From: Armatimonadaceae bacterium
GTDB lineage: Bacteria; Armatimonadota; Armatimonadia; Armatimonadales; Armatimonadaceae
Length of the DNA stretch: 17,939 nucleotides
NCBI GenBank assembly: GCA_030446525.1
Contig: JAUJNC010000208.1
Coordinates: forward strand, 1-17,939
Direction: 5' to 3'
In this document: positions 7,390-14,350 of the stretch, piece after piece
Layout: every line of letters starts with the position of its first letter
Position numbering within the stretch: position 1 is the stretch's first letter
Program-made: the position numbers and the translations under genes
The notes under the pieces: model-generated
The model's database searches: none
Seen by the model: the letters and a program-made list of their open reading frames with translations, nothing else
What the model was told of the DNA's origin: nothing

Positions 7390-8677
7390 TTAGCGCGCCG
7401 TGAGGTAGGCCGGCAACTGCTGGCTGGGCGGGGCCAGGGTCACGGGCGGGCAGTAGCCGAGGACGCCGGTGGCGAACGCGCTGGCGCCGTGGCTCGACCA
7501 GTCGTGCTCCGGCCGGCTGGAATAGGCTTTCCGCACCTCGTCATAGGTCTTGTGAGCGCGGAGGCCGCGACGCCCTGCTTGCACCGCGGCGTCGAACAGC
7601 AGAGCAGCGGGAGACTCCGCACCGCTTCAATCTGGTCCTCCAGGCGGTGCGCCGGGACGATCGTGAGCCGGGCTCGAGCTCCTCGGCAATCTCGACAGCT
7701 CTTGCCCGTCCCCAGCTCTCTCTGGCCGCCGCGTCGTGCGGGGCGTAGTGCTGGCCGTAGACGTAACCCCTATCTTGTAGCACCTTCGCGTAGTGCGGCG
7801 AATACCGCCGCTCGCCTCGTAGTAGTCGATATAGTGGCGCTCGCGACCGACGACGTGGAAGAACCAGATGGCCGTCGAGTCGCCGATGCCCAAGTCCCAC
7901 GCCGTATGCACCAGGACGCTCGGCTGATAGGGGACGCGGCTGATGCGGCCCTCGTCGCGCGCCTGGACGATGTGCAGAGCGTAGTAGGCGCCCTCGTTGG
8001 CCGCCTGGAAATCCACAATAAAACTCCTGGCGGATGAGGTCTTCGCTCATGCCGCGGCGCGCTCTCGGCGTCGAGGTCCACCGCCGCGGTGTCATCCACC
8101 GTTTGCTTCGAGACGTACCAAGCGGGATTGTCCTGCGCCATGTCGTACATCTCCGCGAAGTGGTTCTCGCCGCGCGGCGTGCCATTGAGCACCGCCCAGC
8201 CGCCGTTCTCGGCGAGGATGGGAGCACTTGGTCCCAGGCGCGCGGGTTGGTCAGGCTGAACTCGGAGAACACCACGCCGACGGGGTTGGCGCCGTCGAGG
8301 CGGTCGTAGGTCGACATGCCGGCGAGTTGCACGGTGCTGCCGTTCCTGGGGTCAGCAGCATCTCGCTCTCGTTGGGGTCTTTCGCCAGCCAGGAGCGCGG
8401 GCAGTGTTCCAGGGTGGAAAGCCGGCCGCGTCGATGACGTTCCACAACGCCTTCTTCGCCTGGGTGTAGGTGGGGAACAGGTAGAGGTAGTTGCCGCGGC
8501 GCAGGCTGGCCTGGTAGAGCATCCCCGTGTAGCCCAGGCCTTGCATCGCTTCTTGCCGGCGCGACGGTGCCCTGCCGGGATGCCGCGGCTCAGGCCGGCG
8601 GCCAGCGCGTCGAGGAACAGGCGCTGGTAGTGGCGCGGGGTGAAGTTAACCGGCGTCAGCGGCTCCGAGGACGGCAA
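7390..8677 (-). CDS. terL: Terminase large subunit, reconstructed across about ten frame changes (about 429 aa)
   Basis: ATP-driven DNA packaging motor and headful/cos nuclease. Pieces in order: NFTPRHYQRLFLDALAAG; Walker A-like HRRAGKK; NYLYLFPTYTQAKKALW (near 8480); STVQLAGMSTYDRLDGANP then VGVVFSEFSLTNPRAWDQV, whose VVFSE is the Walker B/catalytic Glu region; VLNGTPRGENHFAEMYD; EDLIRQEFYC followed out of frame by DFQAANEGAYY; the nuclease-domain strand VHTAWDLGIGDSTAIWFF with its Asp; HYIDYYEASG; YVYGQHYAPHDAAARES; and the C-terminal RPEHDWSSHGASAF. This order is the standard ATPase-then-RNase-H-like nuclease layout. TTG 8677 is a weak guess for the start. The stop at 7390 is firm. The length is normal if the frame changes are removed, so the enzyme is probably intact in the real genome. 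Confidence 0.88.
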
Positions 8678-9156
8678 CCGCGCGGCGACGATTGCCCTGG
8701 ATTCGCTCAAGATGCTCGTAGACAGGCGCGAGGTATTCGGACGGTATGTGTTCTTGGAGAATCCGGGCGGTGCATCCTGCCCCGCAGTCGCTTCCTCGAT
8801 GACGTGCCGCAGCTCCACGTCGATGGGGGTGGGGACCTTGCCCATGATGCGGTCGAACACCAGCGCCGCCGCCCGGGAGTCCGGGATCCTGGCGGGCGAT
8901 GCGGTAGCAGGGCTCGGCGGCGAGGGCCGCGTCAATCTGCTCGTCGGTGGTGGCGCGCACCCAACCGACGCCAGGCGGGCCGCCGCCGGATGAGCAGGAC
9001 CTGAAAGACCCTTCGCCGACTCGGTGATGTTCTCGGCCGTCTCCACCAGGCCATGCGCCATGCGCTCGCGGGCGGCGGCAATCTCGCGCTTGTACTTGGT
9101 GGCGACCATGCGGCGGGCGGCCAGGGTTTCCCGCTGTGGCCCTTGGCGAATGGCAT
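8646..9156 (-). CDS. Probable terminase small subunit, frameshifted (about 170 aa)
   Basis: Likely the DNA-recognition subunit of the packaging enzyme, inferred mainly from its place just before the large subunit and its opening MPFAKGHSGKP, a head often seen in small terminases and related phage proteins. Pieces in order are RRMVATKYKREIAAARER, MAHGLVETAENITESAKG, ATTDEQIDAALAAEPCY, DSRAAALVFDRIMGKVPT and SEYLAPVYEHLERIQGNR before the stop. The product is helical and basic at the front. ATG 9156 is chosen because composition becomes natural there; there is no strong ribosome-binding site. At least four frame changes are needed. Confidence 0.6.
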
Positions 9157-9258
9157 TGTTATACCCGCGAAGAACAATGGAACAATGGACACGCGCGCCG
9201 GGCAGCACAAAGCCCCCGACACCGCGGGGGCCCGCAGACAATGCGCCAACCTACCGAG

Positions 9259-9288
9259 AGAGTACCATTCGTACGCGCGTTTTGTCAA
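9259..9288 (-). promoter_or_regulatory. Candidate late/packaging promoter, minus strand
   Basis: On the minus strand a perfect TTGACA (9283-9288) is followed after 18 bases by TGGTACTCT, whose TACTCT (9259-9264) is a weak -10 with an upstream TG. It sits between the recombinase and the small terminase and points at the packaging genes. The interval 9157-9310 holds no convincing gene. It also contains an ATTGTT (9155-9160)/AACAAT (9173-9178) inverted pair and two overlapping GAACAATGG copies. Confidence 0.45.
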
Positions 9289-9310
9289 GCCCGCGCCGAC
9301 AGCCGGCCCG

Positions 9311-9346
9311 CACATGCGCGGTCAATGTCGGTCTACCGCGCATGTG
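9311..9346. other. attP: Candidate attP: 12-bp perfect inverted repeat with 12-bp centre next to the serine recombinase
   Basis: CACATGCGCGGT at 9311-9322 is perfectly inverted as ACCGCGCATGTG at 9335-9346, with a 12-base centre (CAATGTCGGTCT). The element ends one base before the recombinase stop codon. Large serine integrases use attP sites of roughly 40-50 bp with partial dyad symmetry placed beside the integrase gene, and this fits. A terminator is less likely because neither flank has a T-run. The exact crossover dinucleotide cannot be fixed from sequence; the geometric centre is TC at 9328-9329. Confidence 0.55.
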
Positions 9347-10688
9347 CTAGGACGCGCCCGGCCCCACCAGCACCCCGGCGAACTCCGGGCGCAGCACCGG
9401 GCGGGCGACGCGGCCCGCAATCAGCACATGGTCGAGGACCACCCGCGCCTGCACGTTCTGTGCGGCCGGGGCGTCCGGCGAACCGCGCACCCGCTCCCAC
9501 TCGCCCTCGGGCATAGCCGGGACGGCCGCGCGCAGCAGGTCGGCCTCCTCCGCGTCCAGCGCGTCCATCGCGGCGTCGAACTCACCGGCCTCGGTGATGC
9601 CGCGGCGGGCAACCGCTTGTCCACCAGGCGCCGCCGCTCGGCCAGCTCGCCCGCGCCGCGGCCAGGTCGCGCGGCGCGTCGGGCGCGGCCCTCCTCGGGG
9701 GCGCGATAGGCCAGGCCGGTCAGGTAGGCCAGGGTCTGCTCCTCGTAGCGCCTGACGTCGGTCTTGCGGTAGGGGCAGCCGGTGCCGTAGCCGCGGGCGG
9801 CGCGGTCGGGCCGGATGCACTGGACGTTGTGGTAGTCCCGGCCGTTGGTCAGCGTCTTGACTTTGCCGTAGGTGAGGCGCCCGCCGCAGGCGCAGCGCAT
9901 GAGACCCTCCGGGAAGCGGAGGTGGCGGACGCCGTAGCGCGCGGGAGGGGGCGCCGGGCCTTCGCCGCCAGCCAGGGTCGGGCCAGGGCGCGGGCTGCTC
10001 CCAGAGCCAGGCGCCGCGCGTCGCAGGCCGTCCACGCTCGTGTCTGCCCGAGGCCGCCGCGGCCGGGGATGCCGAAGGCGGTTGAGCTCGGCAGCGATCA
10101 CCCCGTCATCGCCTCGGCCACCCGCCGCCAAGATGTGGGCGAACAACTCGGCCGCTCGGGATGGATGGAGAACCGGCCGTCCACGCGCGCACCGCCCCCA
10201 GTGGACCGCCGTGGTGCTTGCCGTCGGCGCGCTTGGCGGCGAGGGCGCGCCACGCGCTCGCTCCGGGCGTGGCTGTCCATCTCCGCCAGGGCAGTGAACA
10301 GGGCGAACTGGAACAGGCCGGTCGCGGTGGTGGTCGGCTCCAGGGTCAGGCTCTCGTAGACGCTCACCAGGCCGGCGAGCCGGCGACGGAGGCGGTCGAG
10401 CGCCTGCCGCGCCAGCTTGGCGTTGCGCAGGCGAACCGATCGAGCTTGATGACCAGCACCACGATCAACCGCCCCGGCCTCGGCGTCGGCCAGCAGGCGC
10501 GCGAGGCCGGACTCGCCAGACGAAGTCGTCGGTGTAGGCCGACCGCCCGGCGTCCTCATGCGACCGGCACCGGCCGCAGCCCTGCCGCCGCGCGTACTCG
10601 GCGCCCAGGTCGGCGCGCTGGACGGGGTAGTAGCGTTCTGGTCCGCCGTCGAGACGCGGGTGTAGGCAGCGGCGCACGCTATCGGCAC
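9347..10688 (-). CDS. Large serine recombinase (phage integrase), frameshifted (about 445 aa)
   Basis: Site-specific recombinase for integration and excision. In order: resolvase domain start AAAYTRVSTADQ with the nucleophile Ser; EDAGRSAYTDDF; GLARLLADAEAG; VVLVIKLDRFA and, out of frame, RNAKLARQALDRL; SVYESL; TATGLFQFALFTALAEMDSH followed by ARSERVA; the recombinase domain FSIHPERAELFAHILAAGG and VIAAELNRL; the zinc ribbon MRCACGGRLTYGK with its second half GTGCPYRKTDV; and a coiled-coil-like stretch AGELAERRRLVDKR. The total length and domain order match large serine integrases. The likely start is GTG 10688, overlapping the membrane-protein gene, or GTG 10677 if a frame change lies just behind it. 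About eight frame changes were noted. Its stop abuts the attP-like element. Confidence 0.88.
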
Positions 10689-11000
10689 GCGCTCGGATTG
10701 TTGTAGCAGAGGTTGCGCTGCTGCTGTTCCAGGTCGCGGATGCGCCGCTCCTGCTGCTGCCGCTGGTAGTCCTGCTCGTACCGCTCCGCCTGGTCGAAGA
10801 AGCTCGGCCCGGAGCGGGGAGCCGAGAGTCGATGAAGCTCGGCGCCCACCCGCCGCCGCCCCGGCATCACCTCGGCCGCTTGCGCCCGCTGCTCGGCGTA
10901 GCGCAGCATCGCCACCCCAGAAGCGCACGAACAGCGTCATGCTGGTGACGATGGACACGACGAGCACCAGGCCCACCAGTTGCCGAATGGTCAACGTCAT
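10679..11000 (-). CDS. Small membrane-anchored Gln-rich coiled-coil protein, one frame change (about 106 aa)
   Basis: Starts at ATG 11000 after GGGGAGGGG. The N-terminus MTLTIRQLVGLVLVVSIVTS continuing MTLFVRFW is a single membrane segment. Near 10915 the frame changes within the TGGGGTGG run, and the soluble part continues AMLRYAEQRAQAAEVMPG, FFDQAERYEQDYQRQQQE and RIRDLEQQQRNLCYN to the stop. The tail is highly helical and Gln/Arg rich. It would place a coiled coil inside the cell next to the membrane. Location between repressor and integrase suggests a lysogeny-expressed accessory, possibly a superinfection or spanin-like factor, but this is speculative. Confidence 0.6.
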
Positions 11001-11017
11001 CGTGCCCCTCCCCTCAC

Positions 11018-11398
11018 CTAGTCCGCTGCGCGCCACGCCGCGATGTCGGCGTCGTCATTGAGAACAGCAGCGCGCGGAAGTCGTGGTAGCGCATCCGGCG
11101 CTCCAGCGCCGCGCGGCCGATACTCGCCTCCACGATTTGCACGATGAGTTCGCAGATACCCCGCTCAATCTGCTCCGGGGTGAACCCCGACGGGAGGACC
11201 CCACACCCGCCGTCATAAATGAGCCACACCGGACGCTTCCCCGGCAGGAACACCAACTCCCGCCCCGCCCGATGCCACCCGCCGCCACTTCCCCCACACC
11301 TCGTGCCCCGGTCGATCCACACTCGCCCCCTCAACGTCTGCTACAATCCCGTCACCAGGATCGTACCCGACAGACAGGGGGCCGAATTCGGTCGCTGC
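11018..11398 (-). CDS. Hypothetical protein between repressor and membrane gene, frameshifted (about 120 aa)
   Basis: No family recognised. The coding trace starts just after the repressor stop (LSVGYDPGDGIVADVEGA, VDRPGHEVWGKWRR), shifts near 11283 to AGRELVFLPGKRPVWLIYD and GFTPEQIERGICELIVQI, continues AALERRMRYHDFRALL, and after another shift near 11055 ends DDADIAAWRAAD and TAG at 11018. No clear start codon is seen, so the left-strand start is approximate. The order is a beta-rich front half and a helical back half, with no membrane segment. A frame-pure call would give 11014-11334, which ends in an arginine-rich shadow tail. Confidence 0.5.
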
Positions 11399-11801
11399 CT
11401 AGCGGTTCCGCCGCCGCCCCGCGCGGGCCATCGCGCGGAGGACAGTCAGCACTTCCTCGGATTCAAACCCTGCGTCCTCCAAATCCTGCAACACCTCCGG
11501 CGCGGCTTCCCAGGTCCGTCACTAATTTGTGCCGAGATGAAGTAGCCATTCGGCCTCGTCGATCCGGCTCGACCTCGCCCATGCGCGCGTAAATCTCCCG
11601 GCGCGACCACCCCCGGGAGCGGACGCCAGCGGCGCGACAGCCTTCGCCTTCGTAGGCGTGAAGATGTCGCGCTCACCTGGCTCACCCAAGTCCTGATCCA
11701 CCCCCGACCAGCTCGGCCAGGGCCTCCTGGGTCAGTCGACACGCCCGGCGCCGCTCTTTGACGAACGCCCCGAATGTCTGTGCCGTCGAAAGGCCCGCCA
11801 T
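11399..11801 (-). CDS. XRE-family (Cro/C1-type) helix-turn-helix repressor, frameshifted (about 134 aa)
   Basis: Probable lysogeny repressor. The HTH reads FGAFVKERRRACRLTQEAL, then AELVG, and after a one-base shift near 11710 TWVSQV, then ERDIFTPTKAKAVA, which together make a complete XRE fold (recognition helix around WVSQVE). Behind it come EIYARMGEVEPD-like residues in a further frame and the tail EVLQDLEDAGFESEEVLTVL before TAG at 11399. ATG 11801 fits the family's usual start with GGGGGT before it. ATG 11864, with AGGA four bases before it, would add 21 residues. It is divergent from the early unit and faces the palindromic promoter region at 11858-11905, the expected place for its operators. 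Confidence 0.7.
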
Positions 11802-11857
11802 CACACCCCCATATGGTCCCCACTTAGGAGTGTAAATCATAGGGGCGGCAGAGAGTA

Positions 11858-11885
11858 TTGACATTTTATCCTACCGTAGTATACT
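11858..11885 (+). promoter_or_regulatory. Strong early promoter, sigma70-type
   Basis: TTGACA (11858-11863, perfect) and TATACT (11880-11885, five of six) are separated by 16 bases, 20 bases before the ATG at 11905 with an AGGAGGT site between. It is the clearest promoter in the window, in an AT-rich island of a GC-rich genome. It would drive the rightward early operon and be the main repressor target. Confidence 0.75.
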
Positions 11886-11905
11886 AACTTCTAGGAGGTA
11901 TCCTA
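11868..11905. promoter_or_regulatory. Candidate operator cluster over the early promoter and ribosome-binding site
   Basis: TAGTATACTA at 11877-11886 is a perfect 10-bp palindrome on the -10. TAGGA-GGTA-TCCTA at 11892-11905 is a perfect 5-bp-arm inverted repeat covering the ribosome-binding site and the first base of the ATG. ATCCTA occurs at 11868-11873 and again at 11900-11905. These lie exactly between the divergent repressor and early regulator, so operators for one or both are likely. Which protein binds which site cannot be told. Confidence 0.5.
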
Positions 11906-12106
11906 TGGCAGCAACCAAGACATCGCCGCTACCGCAAGAACGGCCCCAAGAGAGGGCAAGCGTGTACATCCCCGGCGACGTACCTCCTGGCTCCTGGGCT
12001 ACCTGGCCCGCACCGGTCTGAGGCCTGTCCGGCACCGTCACCGACGGGCTGGAACTCCTGCGGCAGCAGGTGGACAAGGCCACCAGCGAGGAGGCGGCAG
12101 AAGTGA
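11905..12106 (+). CDS. Ribbon-helix-helix-like regulator, frameshifted (about 66 aa)
   Basis: First gene of the early unit, with a strong AGGAGGT site and promoter. The trace reads MAATKTSPLPQERPQERASV, then YIPGDV, then after shifts LLGYLARTGL and LSGTVTDGLELLRQQVDK, then ATSEEAAE. A beta strand (ASVYIPGDV) followed by helix (LLGYLARTGL), turn (LSG) and helix (TVTDGLELL) is the ribbon-helix-helix pattern of Arc/CopG-type repressors. Position opposite the XRE repressor suggests a Cro-like counterpart. The stop is placed at a TGA in GTGA at 12103-12106, one base out of the visible frame, with a new start there. Confidence 0.5.
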
Positions 12107-12559
12107 CGCGAGGAAACCGCCCTGCCGCCTGGCCGACCGCCTCATCTGCGACCTCGCCGCGCGCCACTTCCCCCACCACCAGCGACGACACCGGCGCCGC
12201 CAACGCCAGGTTGCCGATAGCCACCAGTCTACGCCCGGAGGACCGCCAGCGGACCATTTCAAGGAGGAGGACATGGAGACCCGCCGGACGCTTGGCTACC
12301 CCGACGGCTTCGCCACCAGGGCGCCGCTCGCCGACAACCAGGAGGCCGCCATGCTCATGGTGGTGCAGGGCCTGGAACTGATTAGGGACGCCCTGATCGT
12401 CCTCGCAGGCAACACCGCCAACATCAAGTGGAGCCGGAGGAAGAGGGCGAAAAGAAAGACGACACGCCGAAGCGCGCCGCCCCCAACGTCAGCCAGGGAG
12501 GCGGGACGATGCGTGGACCCGACCCGGCTCCCCAACGACCGAGAGGATACCACACATGA
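12103..12559 (+). CDS. Hypothetical protein, frameshifted (about 151 aa; alternative start ATG 12273)
   Basis: No family recognised. GTG 12103 follows GAGGAGG by about eight bases. The trace reads CRLADRLICDLAARHF, DDTGAANARLPIATSLR, DHFKEEDMETRRTLGYPDGF, EAAMLMVVQGLELIRDALIV, then after a shift near 12428 VEPEEEGEKKDDTPKRA to RPRGYHT and a stop overlapping the next ATG. ATG 12273 also has a fine AAGGAGGAGG site and may start a separate shorter product of about 95 residues; however, no stop in any frame separates the two parts, which favours one gene. The acidic and Pro-rich tail looks disordered. Confidence 0.45.
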
Positions 12560-12848
12560 GCGCCACGCAGGCGCAACCGAAACCCTCCCGCGCGACGCGT
12601 ACAGGTTCGACCGACCTCTCGACCAAGCAGCGCATCGCCGTCTACTGGGTGCGCTCCGAGACGGTCGAGGGCCGCGAGTACAAGGTCCGCTGCACGTTTC
12701 GGCTCGATCGCTGGGAGTGCGACTGCCCGGCATCAGCATCGGCGCAGACACAGCGAGTACGGCGGTTGGCAGATTGACTCGGAAGCCTGCGGCGAGGCCA
12801 TCGCCGCGGTGGGACGAGATGCGGGCGTTCGTCGCCAGGGCGGCGTAG
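12556..12848 (+). CDS. CxC-containing, SWIM-like small protein, frameshifted (about 97 aa)
   Basis: Start overlaps the previous stop (ATGA). After a Ser/Thr head the trace reads KQRIAVYWVRSETVEGREYK and VRCTFRLDRWECDCPA, then shifts near 12735 to EYGGWQIDSEACGEAIAA and again to EMRAFVARAA before TAG at 12846-12848. A beta-hairpin with WECDCPA followed by a Cys further on resembles the CxC of SWIM-type zinc domains, but the expected final Cys-x-His is not seen, so the assignment is tentative. A DNA- or protein-binding accessory is possible. The uncorrected frame ends at 12777. Confidence 0.45.
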
Positions 12849-12857
12849 GAGGGCGGC

Positions 12858-13103
12858 ATGGAGTTTGGCCTCGACACCATCGAGGGGTTGCATCGAGTGG
12901 ACCCACGGCAGCGAGGGCTACCTGACCTGCGCTACTACCCGCTCATGCGCGAGTTGGCCGAGTTGCGGGAGAAGGCGCAGCGGCTGGCGACACTGGAAGC
13001 GCCGCCCCCGATTGATGACTACTCGGGCATGGAACCGCCAGCGCCTGACGACGACACGGACATTCCCCAGCACGGCCCCGATGCCTACGAAGGGCCACGG
13101 TAG
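12858..13103 (+). CDS. Hypothetical protein (81 aa)
   Basis: Follows the previous stop by nine bases with GGAGGGC before the ATG. The clear part is YYPLMRELAELREKAQRLA, a coiled-coil-like helix, followed by an acidic Pro-rich tail (PPPIDDYSGMEPPAPDDDTD). Codons 12-27 have poor G/C third positions, while the next frame (IEWTHGSEGYLTC) is better there, so two compensating indels may have scrambled about 16 residues. Function unknown. Between its stop and 13162 a short GC-rich run of CGGCGG repeats carries no convincing gene. Confidence 0.5.
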   Translation: MEFGLDTIEGLHRVDPRQRGLPDLRYYPLMRELAELREKAQRLATLEAPPPIDDYSGMEPPAPDDDTDIPQHGPDAYEGPR

Positions 13104-13161
13104 CGGAGTGGGACGGATGCAGGCGTACACGCGGCGGCGGCGGCGTAGGGGAGGGCGAGCG

Positions 13162-13435
13162 ATGGCAACGTGGGAGGACGCACTGGCCGTGTACGAGAAC
13201 CGCGCTTGAACCGGGCGGAACTACAGCGAAGAAGACAGCGACTGGACGGCACAATCTACGCCTACGTTTGTCCGGGTTACGGCCTCAAAACTCTCGCCGG
13301 CGAGGACATGGCGGAGCGCCGTGAGCATGACGGCCGCTGCTTCGTCTGCACCTCGCCACAGCCGCGTCGCCCGACGACCCGCAGACGCCCGACTACGGCG
13401 CATACCCGCCCGGAGAGGAGGAGGTACAGGCATGA
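13162..13435 (+). CDS. Hypothetical protein with two Cys sites, frameshifted (about 90 aa)
   Basis: ATG 13162 has GGGAGGGCGAGC before it. The trace reads MATWEDALAVYENRA, then RNYSEEDSDW in another frame, TIYAYVCPGYGLKTLAGED, MAERREHDGRCFVCTSPQ and, after a last shift near 13370, SPDDPQTPDYGAYPPGEEEV ending at a stop overlapping the next ATG. One CP and one CFVC lie about 26 residues apart and could bind a metal. The Pro/Glu tail is probably disordered. Unknown role in the early unit. Confidence 0.45.
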
Positions 13436-13636
13436 GCACCCCAGACGACGCGCGGGCGTTCCGCCTCGCCTGGCAGCTCAAAGTCGAGAACGGCGCGCTG
13501 CTGCTGCGCTGCCAGGAACTGGAGGAGTCGCGCAATTGGTACGCCAACCTCGCGCAGCAGGCAATCGACCTGCTGGCGCGGGCGGAAACGCGAATTGTCC
13601 CGGCAGTTAGAGGACGAGGGAGGGCAGCAGGCATGA
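13432..13636 (+). CDS. Hypothetical helical protein, one frame change (about 67 aa); first of three MSxxDDxR genes
   Basis: Starts at ATG 13432 behind GGAGGAGG, overlapping the upstream stop. The sequence is helical throughout: MSTPDDARAFRLAWQLKVEN, LLLRCQELEESRNWYANLA, QQAIDLLARAETR. After a shift near 13595 it ends ELSRQLEDEGGQQA with a stop overlapping the next ATG. Left uncorrected it would fuse with the next gene as one 172-residue frame. A coiled-coil or a small helical bundle is likely; no function can be given. Confidence 0.5.
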
Positions 13637-13839
13637 GCGCGCTCGACGACACCCGCACCGTATCCCGCGACACCTGGGCAAAGCTGGCCGCCCTGCTGTC
13701 CGACCACTCAGGCATACCCGTCGATGAGTTCCTGGGCCTGTACGACGTGATGAGTCCCGAGGAGCACGAGCAACTGATGGCGCTGGGCGCGATGGCCGTA
13801 GCGAACGCCGCGCTGGAACCGAGGAGAGAGAAGGCATGA
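13633..13839 (+). CDS. Hypothetical helical protein (68 aa); second MSxxDDxR gene
   Basis: One uninterrupted frame: MSALDDTRTVSRDTWAKLAA, LLSDHSGIPVDEFLGLYDVM, SPEEHEQLMALGAMAVANAA and a basic tail. It is acidic and helical, without cysteines or a membrane segment. Both ends overlap neighbours (ATGA). Its first 31 bases, including the ribosome-binding context, are nearly repeated at the start of the next gene (13834-13864). Confidence 0.6.
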   Translation: MSALDDTRTVSRDTWAKLAALLSDHSGIPVDEFLGLYDVMSPEEHEQLMALGAMAVANAALEPRREKA

Positions 13840-14284
13840 GCGCGCTGGACGACGCCCGCACCGTGGCCCTTCTGCTTTGACCTAGGGGCCTTCCCCCCGG
13901 CGAGTATCCCGGCGAGGAGGACGTGCCGCTCGAGGAGTACGCCCTGGAGGGTGCAGGCGCAGGCACTCGAATACGCGCTCGAACAGGCCGCCACGCCGCA
14001 GGAGCGCACGGCCCGGCAAATCAAATCCTCACCGTGCCCATCATCGCGTGCATGTCCAGGCGTCGAGTACGGCGTCTCCACCTGGCGGAGCAGCGCCAGT
14101 TGCCCCTCCGCGTGGTGGCGCTGTGGGTGGCCGTCCTGCTCATGCTGGGGTTCGCCTGCGGCGCTGAAATGCTGGGGTGGGCTAGACACCACCGGGGCGA
14201 CCCCGCCCCGCGCTCCCAGGTCGAGAGGGAACTGGCGCGCCCTCCAGGGAATTGAGTGCCCTGGAGAAGTTCCGACTTGCGTAG
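13836..14284 (+). CDS. Hypothetical protein with C-terminal membrane segment, frameshifted (about 149 aa); third MSxxDDxR gene
   Basis: Start overlaps the previous stop, with GAGGAGAGAGAAGG before it. The trace reads MSALDDARTVALLL, DLGAFP and GEYPGEEDVPLEEYALE, then VQAQALEYALEQAATPQERT, QILTVPIIACMS, LHLAEQRQLPL and the membrane segment RVVALWVAVLLMLGFACGA, ending ELSALEKFRLA and TAG at 14282. No stop in any frame separates the acidic front half from the membrane half, so one gene is assumed; ATG 14052 could instead start a separate 67-residue membrane protein. About four frame changes. A membrane-associated accessory of the early phase, otherwise unknown. Between 14285 and 14350 only a possible 22-codon GTG-initiated frame is seen. 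Confidence 0.4.
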
Positions 14285-14350
14285 TGGACGTGGCACGACA
14301 GATGAGACCGTGGCCGAGGCGCGGGGCGGCGGGCGCAGGGGAAGGACGAC

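Noticed and set aside
9311..9346. Rho-independent terminator after the recombinase
   Set aside because: The 12-base loop is long and no T-run follows on either strand; an attP-type dyad fits better, though a terminator is not fully excluded.
12273..12848. A single 191-codon gene
   Set aside because: After about codon 52 the frame becomes Arg-rich shadow; the true trace shifts to an acidic tail ending at 12559 and a new gene starts at 12556.
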